A DNA stretch of 64,000 bases from Zobellia uliginosa (GTDB lineage Bacteria; Bacteroidota; Bacteroidia; Flavobacteriales; Flavobacteriaceae): the NCBI RefSeq assembly GCF_900156625.1, contig NZ_FTOB01000003.1, positions 850,780 to 914,779 of the forward strand, given 5' to 3'. The notes below the pieces were generated by a model. That model ran no database searches and was not told the DNA's origin. It saw only the letters and a program-made list of their open reading frames with translations. This document shows positions 7,444 through 15,171 of this stretch, one piece after another (positions within the stretch are counted from its first letter, which is position 1; every line of letters begins with the position of its first letter). Made by a program: the position numbers and the translations under genes.

Positions 7444-9777
7444 TTATTGGAAAATGACGCCCAAATCGCCCCCATCGGTAGCTTTTCCCTTTAGGGGGGA
7501 ATCTGCACTTAAGGTATATGACGATTCATCGGAGAACCTAGGGTCTAGGTCCCATTGGTTTTCCACCAAGTATTTCTGGTCTCCCGTTACCACGAGTTTC
7601 TCGGAATTGCTCAAGGCGTTATTCCGGACTTTTACGATAGGTTCCCCAACTACCAAGTGCATTTGAATCGCCTTACTGTCCCTAAAAATATTGTTTTTGA
7701 TATCGATTTCCTGTACGCCGTAGAGTGAGATGGCCGACTTGTATTTATTTTTCTTGCCGAACCCGACCTTATCGAATACATTGTGGTCGACTTCTAGAAA
7801 AGGTCCGAAGGTACTTTCGTCCTTACCGCCTCTATACAATCGCAATGCCGCTCCTTGTAGTTCACTGATGATATTGTTCTTCATGATGACGTACTCTACA
7901 TTATAGGCCCCGATATCATCGGTTTCGGTGTCTAGTGCGGCAATGCTTCCCGTAATTTTTCTGAAGGTCGAATTTTTGATGCTAATGGTATCGGCAAAAG
8001 TGCCCTTTGAAACCCTTAACACATCAAAAGAATGGTTGACGACCATATCTTTGAACTCACATTTATCGATAAACAACTTATAGTTTTCTATCATTGAGTT
8101 TTTACTCGTGCTTATGACGGAATTACCCGCGTAATCAGGGGATTTTGCGCCGTCAAAGCTTATGTTCTCCAAAGACAGGCTTCCTCCATCTTGGATCTCG
8201 AAGGCCATCATTCTTTCAAAGAGGATATTGGCCTTTTCTTTTCCTTCCGTTTTAACGGAAAGGGGGTGGTCTATTTTTACGGCCTTGGTCAACAAATAGG
8301 TGCCGCCTTCTTCCAAAACCATGATATCTCCTGCCTCGGACTTCTTTACTTCATCATATAAGGTGTTGATTCCCGCTTTTACCTTGATCGTTTTACCAGA
8401 GTTCAGGGCAACGGTTTTGTCTTCCTTGGAATACCAAGTTACGCCTGTATTTTCCTTAGTGGCGATATTCGGACTTATGCTTATCTTATGCTTTATTTTT
8501 TTTGAGGTAGGAATCAAGAAGCCTTGCTCGTTTTTTACCAATTGAATATCGGCCTTTACAAAGCCTTTTTCAATAGTGGTTTCAGAATTCTTTCCGAGGA
8601 TATTGTTTTTAAAGCTAATTCCACTAATGTCATCGTTAATGGTGAAGATATCCTTCTTGGTATCGTTATAAATGATATTCCTTGAAAATTCGGAAGTTCT
8701 CGGAGCTTGACTCCTTTCTTCGTCGCTACCGGCGCCAAAAAGGATATTTTCACAATTCACAAAAGTGTTGTTGTTTACTTTTGAATCGATTACCGGAACA
8801 TAACGGTTTGGCGGGGAATCGGGTACGCCGTTCATCATAACGAAGGCGCCTCTAAAACGATATCCCGTTAGCCCTATGTGGTAATTGTTAATGACCGTCT
8901 GACTTTCATTAATTACCCGAACCCCGCCTGTACTGGGCTTACCGTTGCCGATAAAAACATTGCCGTCGACCAGGGTTTCATTACCATGACGCATGGTTAA
9001 GGTTCCCGTGCACTCAAAGAAGGTGTTATACTTAAAAGTGTTCTGGCAAGACTTGTTCGAGATGATCTCGTGTTCGCCATTGCAGCGGTCGAAGTAATTG
9101 GACGCTACCAAAGTGTTGGAATTTTCCATGGCATGATGGCTGGTTCCAATTCGTAAGGTTTCGCCGCCATTATTTCCATAGGTGGGGCGTGGACCAAAAT
9201 AATTATGGTCTATTTTATGGTTGTTCTCCCTGCTATCTTCTGTGTCGAGGCCGACGATCATGGTGACGCCCAGGTTCTTTTTTCCCACAATATGGTTGTG
9301 GTCAATACGGTTGTTTTTACCATAAATGGTTATCCAGTAATCCTGTACCTGACGCTCGGGGTTGTTGAAATTGTCAATAACACATTCCGTCAAGCGGCTA
9401 TGGTTGGCCATTTTATCGCGGTCCTTCCTAAAGGAAATCACCGCATTGGTCGGTGTATGTCCGTTTTTAAAGACCAGACCTTTTACGATCAAATAGTTAC
9501 CGGCAATCCTAAGGTTCGATTCGCCTTCCAAGGTCACCTTCCCTTTTTCTTCTACCGTAAGGGTAATAGGCTTTTCCGCCGTACCTTCCGCTTCAAATAG
9601 AAGTTCGGAGTCTTTCCATATACCCTTGGCAAGAACAATACTATCGCCCGGTTGTACGGTTCTGAGCGCTTTATTAAATTCCGCTACGTTCTTGACCGTA
9701 CTTTTTTGTTGTGCCGTTACAAAAGAGAACGTACCGATAAGAAAAATAAAAGAAAGAAAATGGTGTAAGTGTCTCAT
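7444..9777 (-). CDS. PL6 family alginate lyase, two beta-helix domains
   Basis: A secreted polysaccharide lyase of 777 residues with a signal peptide at 1-22 (cleavage near VTA-QQ). Residues about 25-400 form the PL6 beta-helix catalytic domain, with the Lys base K242 in GEHEIISNKS and the Arg acid R263 in LTMRHGNETLVDGN. Their 21-residue spacing matches K220/R241 of the characterised PL6 enzyme AlyGC. Residues about 460-777 form a second beta-helix-like domain, as in the two-domain PL6 members. It should cleave alginate by beta-elimination at mannuronate or guluronate links; exo- or endo-action cannot be read from sequence. It has its own promoter and operator (9788-9839). With the PL7 and second PL6 gene it resembles the alyA4-alyA5-alyA6 cluster of Zobellia galactanivorans. 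Confidence 0.92.
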   Translation of the reverse strand: MRHLHHFLSFIFLIGTFSFVTAQQKSTVKNVAEFNKALRTVQPGDSIVLAKGIWKDSELLFEAEGTAEKPITLTVEEKGKVTLEGESNLRIAGNYLIVKGLVFKNGHTPTNAVISFRKDRDKMANHSRLTECVIDNFNNPERQVQDYWITIYGKNNRIDHNHIVGKKNLGVTMIVGLDTEDSRENNHKIDHNYFGPRPTYGNNGGETLRIGTSHHAMENSNTLVASNYFDRCNGEHEIISNKSCQNTFKYNTFFECTGTLTMRHGNETLVDGNVFIGNGKPSTGGVRVINESQTVINNYHIGLTGYRFRGAFVMMNGVPDSPPNRYVPVIDSKVNNNTFVNCENILFGAGSDEERSQAPRTSEFSRNIIYNDTKKDIFTINDDISGISFKNNILGKNSETTIEKGFVKADIQLVKNEQGFLIPTSKKIKHKISISPNIATKENTGVTWYSKEDKTVALNSGKTIKVKAGINTLYDEVKKSEAGDIMVLEEGGTYLLTKAVKIDHPLSVKTEGKEKANILFERMMAFEIQDGGSLSLENISFDGAKSPDYAGNSVISTSKNSMIENYKLFIDKCEFKDMVVNHSFDVLRVSKGTFADTISIKNSTFRKITGSIAALDTETDDIGAYNVEYVIMKNNIISELQGAALRLYRGGKDESTFGPFLEVDHNVFDKVGFGKKNKYKSAISLYGVQEIDIKNNIFRDSKAIQMHLVVGEPIVKVRNNALSNSEKLVVTGDQKYLVENQWDLDPRFSDESSYTLSADSPLKGKATDGGDLGVIFQ

Positions 9778-9787
9778 ATATTTAAAT

Positions 9788-9810
9788 TGGTTAACCAGTT
9801 TGGTTTACCA
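9788..9810. promoter_or_regulatory. tandem operator TGGTTAACCA-N3-TGGTTTACCA upstream of PL6
   Basis: Two 10-bp units, TGGTTAACCA (9788-9797, a perfect palindrome) and TGGTTTACCA (9801-9810), are separated by 3 bp. The unit nearest the promoter overlaps the -7 box by 2 bp. The same arrangement stands upstream of the second PL6 gene. TGGT-N2-ACCA fits the half-site logic (TnGT...ACnA) of FadR-subfamily GntR regulators, but the regulator is not in this window. Confidence 0.75.
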
Positions 9811-9839
9811 AAAATACATATTATTACAGAACAGGCAAA
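9809..9839 (-). promoter_or_regulatory. Bacteroidota-type promoter of the PL6 gene
   Basis: Read on the minus strand: -33 TTTG (9836-9839), exactly 19 bp, then -7 TATTTTTG (9809-9816), which matches TAnnTTTG in full. The G of the -7 box is 31 nt before the ATG, so the leader would be short and would contain the operator. Confidence 0.8.
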
Positions 9840-9926
9840 TATTTAACACAAAATCGGGGTTTAATCTATAGAACACGCCGCTTAAATCGTATCAATCCAA
9901 TACGAAGGCATTTGCTTTACGCGGGA

Positions 9927-10985
9927 TCATTGGGCTTCTGGAGCGCTTCCACCGCCAAGCGTCGCTTCTTTGAACCATACCTCGGCATAGCTTCCATTGG
10001 CGTATTGCTTGGCAATGTCCCCATCATAAACGTCGGCCCCCGTACTCCAAACCAGATTATCCTCTGGGGATTTTCCGTTGGTTTGATTGTAGGCTCCTAG
10101 CTTAAAGTATTGTATTTCCCCGGCATAGGCATTTTCACGCTCGATACCGTCACGACCTATTGAAGCATACAGCGTCTTTATCTGTTGGGGTATATCGGAC
10201 TTCTTGGTAAAATCGGATTTTAATAAGTTTTTGGTGAATGTAACGGTCTCGTGGCCTTCACTTGAAAAAGTGAGGTACATGATACCTTCATATACGTTGA
10301 TTTCATAACTGAACTCCTCCCCCAAGGCTATACCGTCTTCCGGTTCTTCGGGGAATGAGGTAGCCGTTGGGCCAACAACCGACATATCGTATCCCCAAAC
10401 TGCCGTGGAGTAATCCCATCTTTTTGAATTATCTCCCTTGGTGTTAATTTCGTAATTCCAAAAAACGGACCCTTTTGTATGACCTGGAAATTTTTTGTAA
10501 AAGATTTTTATCGGTTCGTTTTCGTGTCCTTCATCACTGTGAATTTGGCCGACCACGACAGCGTATGACGCGGCAACCCTAGCATCGCCCGAAGTGGAGA
10601 CGTGTTGAACCTTTAAGCTTGCATTCAACTTCCCTCCTGTTTCGGGTATCCAGTGTTTTTTCTGCCCTAATTCCGTTCTGGTATTACTTGAGGTCCTTGA
10701 GGTTATGCCCGAATTCGGTGTTTTGAATACTACCCAATCCGTGTCATTTTCGCGTTCGACATAAAAAAAGTCTTCCTTCGCGTAATTCACGAGGTCTTCT
10801 TTATGGGTACCATCGCCTAAGAGGATTTTCCACTCATCCATTTGAGGGATAACCTCACTTGGGTATTTGATGGTGTTTTCCATTGCAACGGCCGATTCCG
10901 ATGCGCTGTCCGTTGTGGCCTTAGGTTTGTCTTTACAGGCGAAAAGGAGTAATACGGTAACTGTAGCTAATACTGTTTTTTTCAT
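9927..10985 (-). CDS. alyA5: PL7 family alginate lyase, lipoprotein (AlyA5-like)
   Basis: A 352-residue alginate lyase anchored as a lipoprotein (LLLFAC, Cys17), followed by a Ser/Ala/Thr-rich linker. The Alginate_lyase2 jelly-roll domain spans about 45-300 with the PL7 motifs RTEL (103-106), QIH (147-149) and YFKLGAYNQ (293-301); Arg103, Gln147, His149 and Tyr299 are the expected catalytic residues. The lipoprotein anchor and position between two PL6 genes match AlyA5 of Zobellia galactanivorans, which is known as an exolytic PL7 enzyme; the symbol rests on that resemblance. It begins 16 bp after the stop of the upstream PL6 gene, so they form an operon. The 149 bp after it contain the promoter of the next PL6 gene. 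Confidence 0.92.
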   Translation of the reverse strand: MKKTVLATVTVLLLFACKDKPKATTDSASESAVAMENTIKYPSEVIPQMDEWKILLGDGTHKEDLVNYAKEDFFYVERENDTDWVVFKTPNSGITSRTSSNTRTELGQKKHWIPETGGKLNASLKVQHVSTSGDARVAASYAVVVGQIHSDEGHENEPIKIFYKKFPGHTKGSVFWNYEINTKGDNSKRWDYSTAVWGYDMSVVGPTATSFPEEPEDGIALGEEFSYEINVYEGIMYLTFSSEGHETVTFTKNLLKSDFTKKSDIPQQIKTLYASIGRDGIERENAYAGEIQYFKLGAYNQTNGKSPEDNLVWSTGADVYDGDIAKQYANGSYAEVWFKEATLGGGSAPEAQ

Positions 10986-11001
10986 TTTTGGCTTGTATGG
11001 T

Positions 11002-13323
11002 TTAATACATCAATTTGAGTGGGAGGTTTTCTTCAACGATCAGCTCCCCTGAATTTGTTATTTCATTGTCGGAATGTATGTTGTTCTTTGCTCCCCACAG
11101 GCGGGCCACATACTTGACTTGGTTGTCAAGGAATTTGTTTCCGGAAAGGTTTACGTTTATAATACCATAGGTATTAAGCAAAATTTCGCTTTCTTCCTTC
11201 GCCCCGCACCGAGTGAAGCTGCTGTTGGTCACGACCAGATTTCCTCCCACGGTCGATTCATCATAGCCACCTCTGTAATAATCGATTACGTTTTTATTGA
11301 CGCCTTCAAAGTGGCAGTTGTCGATATATATGTTTTCGGCATTATATTCGCCTTTGTCATCGGTCTCTTCAGAAAGCTCCAAACCATTGGCACAATCGGT
11401 AATTGTGGTAGATTTCAGTTGAATGTATTCAGAGAAGGAATATTTGTAAGCCTTGAGCACATAGTCAAAACCCGATATTTCAGAATCTACGACCGTTAGG
11501 TTATATAGACTGGACATATGGTTTTTCAAACTGGCAAATGCATATTGGGCTTTTTCCCCTTTAAGGATAAGCCCTTTTAAGGTCAGTTGTCCTTTGGGGT
11601 TCATTTCAAATGCCGGGGTCTTTGGGGCACCGTTGTAAAAAATGGAAGCCTTCTTATGGATATCGGCCGACTGTATGGTCAAGCGCTTATCGATTTTCAA
11701 CGGGGTTTTAAGCTTGTATTTACTAGCGGTCAAACGAATGGTATCCCCATTTTTTGCTTTTTGCACCGCACTGATCAATTGGGAGGTTGAACGTACGGAA
11801 TAGGTTTTGGAAACCTCCTTTTTATCGGCATTTAAAGGAAACCAATCCGGACCGTATTGGGAGATGTCCATAAGGTTCGGCTTTTGGACCGGGACTTTGA
11901 CAATAGCGCCGACCGCGTTTTGGTCCGTCCTGGAATTCCCAAAAAGGTCAGTGGTAATCTGATCAAATTCAAAACCGTGGTATAGCGCAGAACCTGACAG
12001 GTCACTCGTAGGAATTAGCACATTTTCTTCCAATTCTGAAAGGGAAAAATCCTTGGTTTCGATCCCTGGGAGTGTTTGAAATGAAAGCCCTTGATTATTT
12101 ATAAGGTTGTTTCTAAAGCGTATTCCATCTAGGGAATCGTGGGCAACGACAGGTTGTTTATCTCCCTTGTCACTATAGATAAGGTTATTGGCCACTATGG
12201 TTCGAATCGGGCGTTCAGACCTGATTTCCGAGGCAGGAAGAATATCTCTTTGATCCACATTGGAACCGACCCCGAACTGCAAAGGCGAGATGCAATTGAC
12301 CCATGTGTTATGGGCCACTACTACATCGGTAACCTGTATATACCTGTTAAGGGGTGATTTTGGAATACCGTTCATAACGGCAAGTGGACTCCTAAAGGTT
12401 TTTCCTTTTAGGTTATAGAAATAATTATTGGTGACCCAATGACCTGTTCCGATCAACCTAACCCCGCCGATCTGTTCAGAGTTTGTATCTCCTATAAAAT
12501 AATTACCGTCTATGATACAGTAATTGCCATGTCTTGTTACCAATGAGCCCTCGCTTTTATAAAAGACATTGTTCCTGAACTCATTGAAATTTGATTTGCT
12601 TGAAATGATTTCTACCTCTCCATTGCACCTATCGAAGAAATTATGGGCAACCAAGGTGTAGCTGGGGGTCATGGAAGTATAACTGTTCCCTAGTTGTATG
12701 GTTTCGGCACTAGGCCCGCCCTTTGGGGGTCTTGGCCCAAAATAGTTGTTATTGATTTTATGGTAATTCTTTATGTTCTTGTTTCCGGCCAAATCAATCC
12801 TGACCGTAGGACCTCTATTGGACTTCCCGGCGATGTAGCAATGATCCAGCTGGTTATGCCTTCCCTTGAACAATACCCAAAGGTCGGTCTCGTTTCTTTG
12901 GGCCTTATTGAAATCTAAGATGACGGAGTTGGTCACCCGGGAGTGGTTGGCCACTGTATCTTCGCTAATGGCAAATTCAATGACCGCATTAGAGGGCGAT
13001 GCGCCATTAATGAAGTACAAACCGTTGACCACTAGGTATTCTCCTCCCAATTTTAGGTCCGATTTTCCTCCAATAAGGACTTTACCGGGTGTTTCCGCCT
13101 TGAGCGTTATAGGCTGCCCCTCTTTTCCATATCCTAAAAATCGGATTTGAACATCCTTCCAATCTCCATTGGCCATGATGATTTCGTCTCCAGGATTTGC
13201 CTGATCTATGGCCTTATTCAATTCTGTGATATTCTTTACGTAAATCTCTTTATCGTTCGGGTTATCGATAAAGGAAAACAAGGAAAGTACCACACTTAAT
13301 ACTAATAAACTGGCTTTTGTCAT
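11002..13323 (-). CDS. PL6 family alginate lyase, second copy
   Basis: A 773-residue exported lyase with a hydrophobic N-terminal signal (MTKASLLVLSVVLSLFSF). The PL6 catalytic residues are K243 in GEVEIISSKS and R264 in LVTRHGNYCIIDGN, 21 residues apart as in the other copy. A second beta-helix-like domain occupies about 520-773. The ATG at 13323 is chosen; the frame is open to a TTG at 13389, but those residues would precede an intact signal peptide. It is the first gene of a PL6-PL7 operon and has a predicted leader of about 190 nt. The two PL6 proteins are clearly homologous along their whole length but far from identical, so this is an old duplication and not a recent repeat. Confidence 0.92.
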   Translation of the reverse strand: MTKASLLVLSVVLSLFSFIDNPNDKEIYVKNITELNKAIDQANPGDEIIMANGDWKDVQIRFLGYGKEGQPITLKAETPGKVLIGGKSDLKLGGEYLVVNGLYFINGASPSNAVIEFAISEDTVANHSRVTNSVILDFNKAQRNETDLWVLFKGRHNQLDHCYIAGKSNRGPTVRIDLAGNKNIKNYHKINNNYFGPRPPKGGPSAETIQLGNSYTSMTPSYTLVAHNFFDRCNGEVEIISSKSNFNEFRNNVFYKSEGSLVTRHGNYCIIDGNYFIGDTNSEQIGGVRLIGTGHWVTNNYFYNLKGKTFRSPLAVMNGIPKSPLNRYIQVTDVVVAHNTWVNCISPLQFGVGSNVDQRDILPASEIRSERPIRTIVANNLIYSDKGDKQPVVAHDSLDGIRFRNNLINNQGLSFQTLPGIETKDFSLSELEENVLIPTSDLSGSALYHGFEFDQITTDLFGNSRTDQNAVGAIVKVPVQKPNLMDISQYGPDWFPLNADKKEVSKTYSVRSTSQLISAVQKAKNGDTIRLTASKYKLKTPLKIDKRLTIQSADIHKKASIFYNGAPKTPAFEMNPKGQLTLKGLILKGEKAQYAFASLKNHMSSLYNLTVVDSEISGFDYVLKAYKYSFSEYIQLKSTTITDCANGLELSEETDDKGEYNAENIYIDNCHFEGVNKNVIDYYRGGYDESTVGGNLVVTNSSFTRCGAKEESEILLNTYGIINVNLSGNKFLDNQVKYVARLWGAKNNIHSDNEITNSGELIVEENLPLKLMY

Positions 13324-13498
13324 GTTACTTACTGATAGGATTTGTTTCGTTTTTGTGTGCCCTTGCCCCCGAACCAAGGTCGAGTACAAATGAACGGCAC
13401 GAATAGCATTTACATAGTGGCGTAAATCGGACTTTTGACTTCTCTTATGATAAAAGCATAAAGTGCATGACTAGGACACTAGCGTTGATCGCTTTAAT

Positions 13499-13521
13499 TG
13501 GTTTACCAAACTGGTTTACCA
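13499..13521. promoter_or_regulatory. tandem operator TGGTTTACCA-N3-TGGTTTACCA upstream of the PL6-PL7 operon
   Basis: Two identical units TGGTTTACCA at 13499-13508 and 13512-13521 separated by 3 bp. The unit at 13512-13521 overlaps the -7 box by 2 bp, the same offset as at the other PL6 gene. A protein bound here would cover the transcription start, so repression is the simplest reading. Confidence 0.75.
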
Positions 13522-13550
13522 AATATAGTTGTTTTATTATTTAAAACAAA
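13520..13550 (-). promoter_or_regulatory. Bacteroidota-type promoter of the PL6-PL7 operon
   Basis: Read on the minus strand: -33 TTTG (13547-13550), exactly 19 bp, then -7 TATATTTG (13520-13527), a full match to TAnnTTTG. It lies 196 nt before the ATG of the PL6 gene. Confidence 0.82.
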
Positions 13551-13736
13551 TTGTTTCACCCTTAACAGTCTTATTGGGGTCTATTTTTTCTCTTGATTGC
13601 TCTATGACCGAAGGCAACAATCGTAGCTTCTATAAAGGTAATAGTACATTCATCTAAGAGAGATAACACTTGGTCTAAACTTCAAAATATTTTGTCAAAC
13701 CGATAGTTTTTTAAGTCTAACTAAAAATTCCCCGCT

Positions 13737-15101
13737 ATGAAGTTTAAATATTTCTTTTTAATCTGCCTTTCCCTAGTAATTTTTAACGCCTGTTCCGATG
13801 ACGATGTACAAATTGATCCACCAGAACAGGACACAGGGCAGCCTCAGGAGGAAGTGCCGAATGAAGAGGAAGAAGGGTCAGGAAATACTGCTCCCGCCGA
13901 ATTCAGTCTTGCAGGCTTGGAAGACGGTGCATCGGACATAGACTTACATCCGGTTTTAAGCTGGACCGCCACTACCGATACGGACGGCGATGAGATTACC
14001 TATACCCTACTTTTGGACACCAATGAATCTCCCGAAACCCTATTGGCCGAAAACCTTTCGGTTACCGAGTTTACCATAGCCGAAGGTCTAGATCGAAATA
14101 AAGTATACTATTGGAAAGTAATCGCTAGCGACGGCAAGGGGGGCGAAACGGAGAGTAGCGAGACTTTTAGCTTTACCACCAAAGGATTTTCATTTGCCGA
14201 TTCGGCCTTAACTACTAATGTAGGCTTCGGGGCAAGAAGAAACCATAGTATTACCGAGTTCAACGGGAAACTATGGATGATAGGCGGTAGGGACGACAAC
14301 GATTCATATGATGACATCTGGTCATCGACAGATGGTGAAACATGGCAATTGGAAGCAGAAGATCCCTTTGGCTTTTTCAACAAAAGCAATCATACGGCGG
14401 TTGTCTTTAAAAACAAGTTGTGGGTGATTGCCGGAGGGTTCAGTGACGTTTGGTCATCTACTAACGGAAAGAACTGGACCAAGGAAACAACCAATCCCGG
14501 ATTTGGGTCTCGCGAAGGTCATTCTACAGTAGTCTACGATGGTAAACTTTGGGTCATAGGCGGTACCAAGGTTTCAGACCAAATGAACGATGTTTGGTAT
14601 TCCGAAAATGGAATTCACTGGGTGCAAGCTACGGAAAATGCACAGTTCTCCCCACGTACCGACCATACCACCGTAGTTTTTGACGGAAAAATGTACTTAA
14701 TGGGCGGAACCGCCGTTCAAGATTCATCCCCTATATTTTATAATGATATCTATACTTCCACGGACGGTGTTCATTGGACGGAAGTCGATACGGATTCTGT
14801 ATTTGAATTACGGGCCAATCATACCTCTCTTGTTTATGGTAATAGGATGTGGGTCATTGGAGGCTGGCAAGCGATTGTAAACCAAAGTACTTTTCAACAA
14901 GACATTACAACCTTTGCCGATGTATGGTATTCCGATAATGGAACCCAATGGAACAAACTAACGACCAGTGCCTCCTATGGGGCCAGAATGGGGCATGCTT
15001 CGGTAATATTTGAGGATAAAATACTGATTTCAGGAGGCCTTAAAATCAATCAGGGAGACCATACCAGAGCGCACAACAGTGATGTTTGGATGATTGAATA
15101 A
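13737..15101 (+). CDS. lipoprotein with fibronectin-III-like domain and Kelch-type beta-propeller
   Basis: A 454-residue surface or periplasmic lipoprotein: signal ending at Cys19 (IFNACSDDD), an acidic linker to about residue 50, an Fn3/cadherin-like domain at about 52-145 (HPVLSWTATTDTDGDEITYTLLLD), then six propeller repeats of about 50 residues. The repeats alternate H-x-x-x-V-f-x-x-k-l-W-v-I-G-G with DVWYSxNGxxW. Propellers of this kind bind ligands or proteins and rarely have their own catalysis. It is divergent from the PL6-PL7 operon across 413 bp, so a role in alginate handling is possible but only by position. No T9SS sorting domain is seen; the lipid anchor replaces it. Confidence 0.85.
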   Translation: MKFKYFFLICLSLVIFNACSDDDVQIDPPEQDTGQPQEEVPNEEEEGSGNTAPAEFSLAGLEDGASDIDLHPVLSWTATTDTDGDEITYTLLLDTNESPETLLAENLSVTEFTIAEGLDRNKVYYWKVIASDGKGGETESSETFSFTTKGFSFADSALTTNVGFGARRNHSITEFNGKLWMIGGRDDNDSYDDIWSSTDGETWQLEAEDPFGFFNKSNHTAVVFKNKLWVIAGGFSDVWSSTNGKNWTKETTNPGFGSREGHSTVVYDGKLWVIGGTKVSDQMNDVWYSENGIHWVQATENAQFSPRTDHTTVVFDGKMYLMGGTAVQDSSPIFYNDIYTSTDGVHWTEVDTDSVFELRANHTSLVYGNRMWVIGGWQAIVNQSTFQQDITTFADVWYSDNGTQWNKLTTSASYGARMGHASVIFEDKILISGGLKINQGDHTRAHNSDVWMIE

Positions 15102-15120
15102 ACCTGTCATATACCCGTAA

Positions 15121-15156
15121 AAAAAGCCCTTTCGTTAAGAGAGGGCTTTTGTTTTT
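15121..15156. terminator. bidirectional intrinsic terminator
   Basis: Stem AAAAGCCCTTTC (15122-15133) / GAGAGGGCTTTT (15139-15150) with one G-T wobble and a GTTAA loop, flanked by A and T runs on both sides. It ends the Kelch lipoprotein gene (+) and the MoxR-like ATPase gene (-). Confidence 0.9.
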
Positions 15157-15171
15157 TAGGACTGTAAATTG

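Larger units (their letters stand above)
13324..13736. other. intergenic region between the PL6-PL7 operon and the Kelch lipoprotein
   Basis: 413 bp holding the operator and promoter of the PL6-PL7 operon (13499-13550) and its long leader. Within the leader a small hairpin, CCTTG (13361-13365) / CAAGG (13375-13379), sits about 40 nt before the ATG. I find no exact promoter for the divergent lipoprotein gene at 13737 and no extra gene. Confidence 0.6.
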
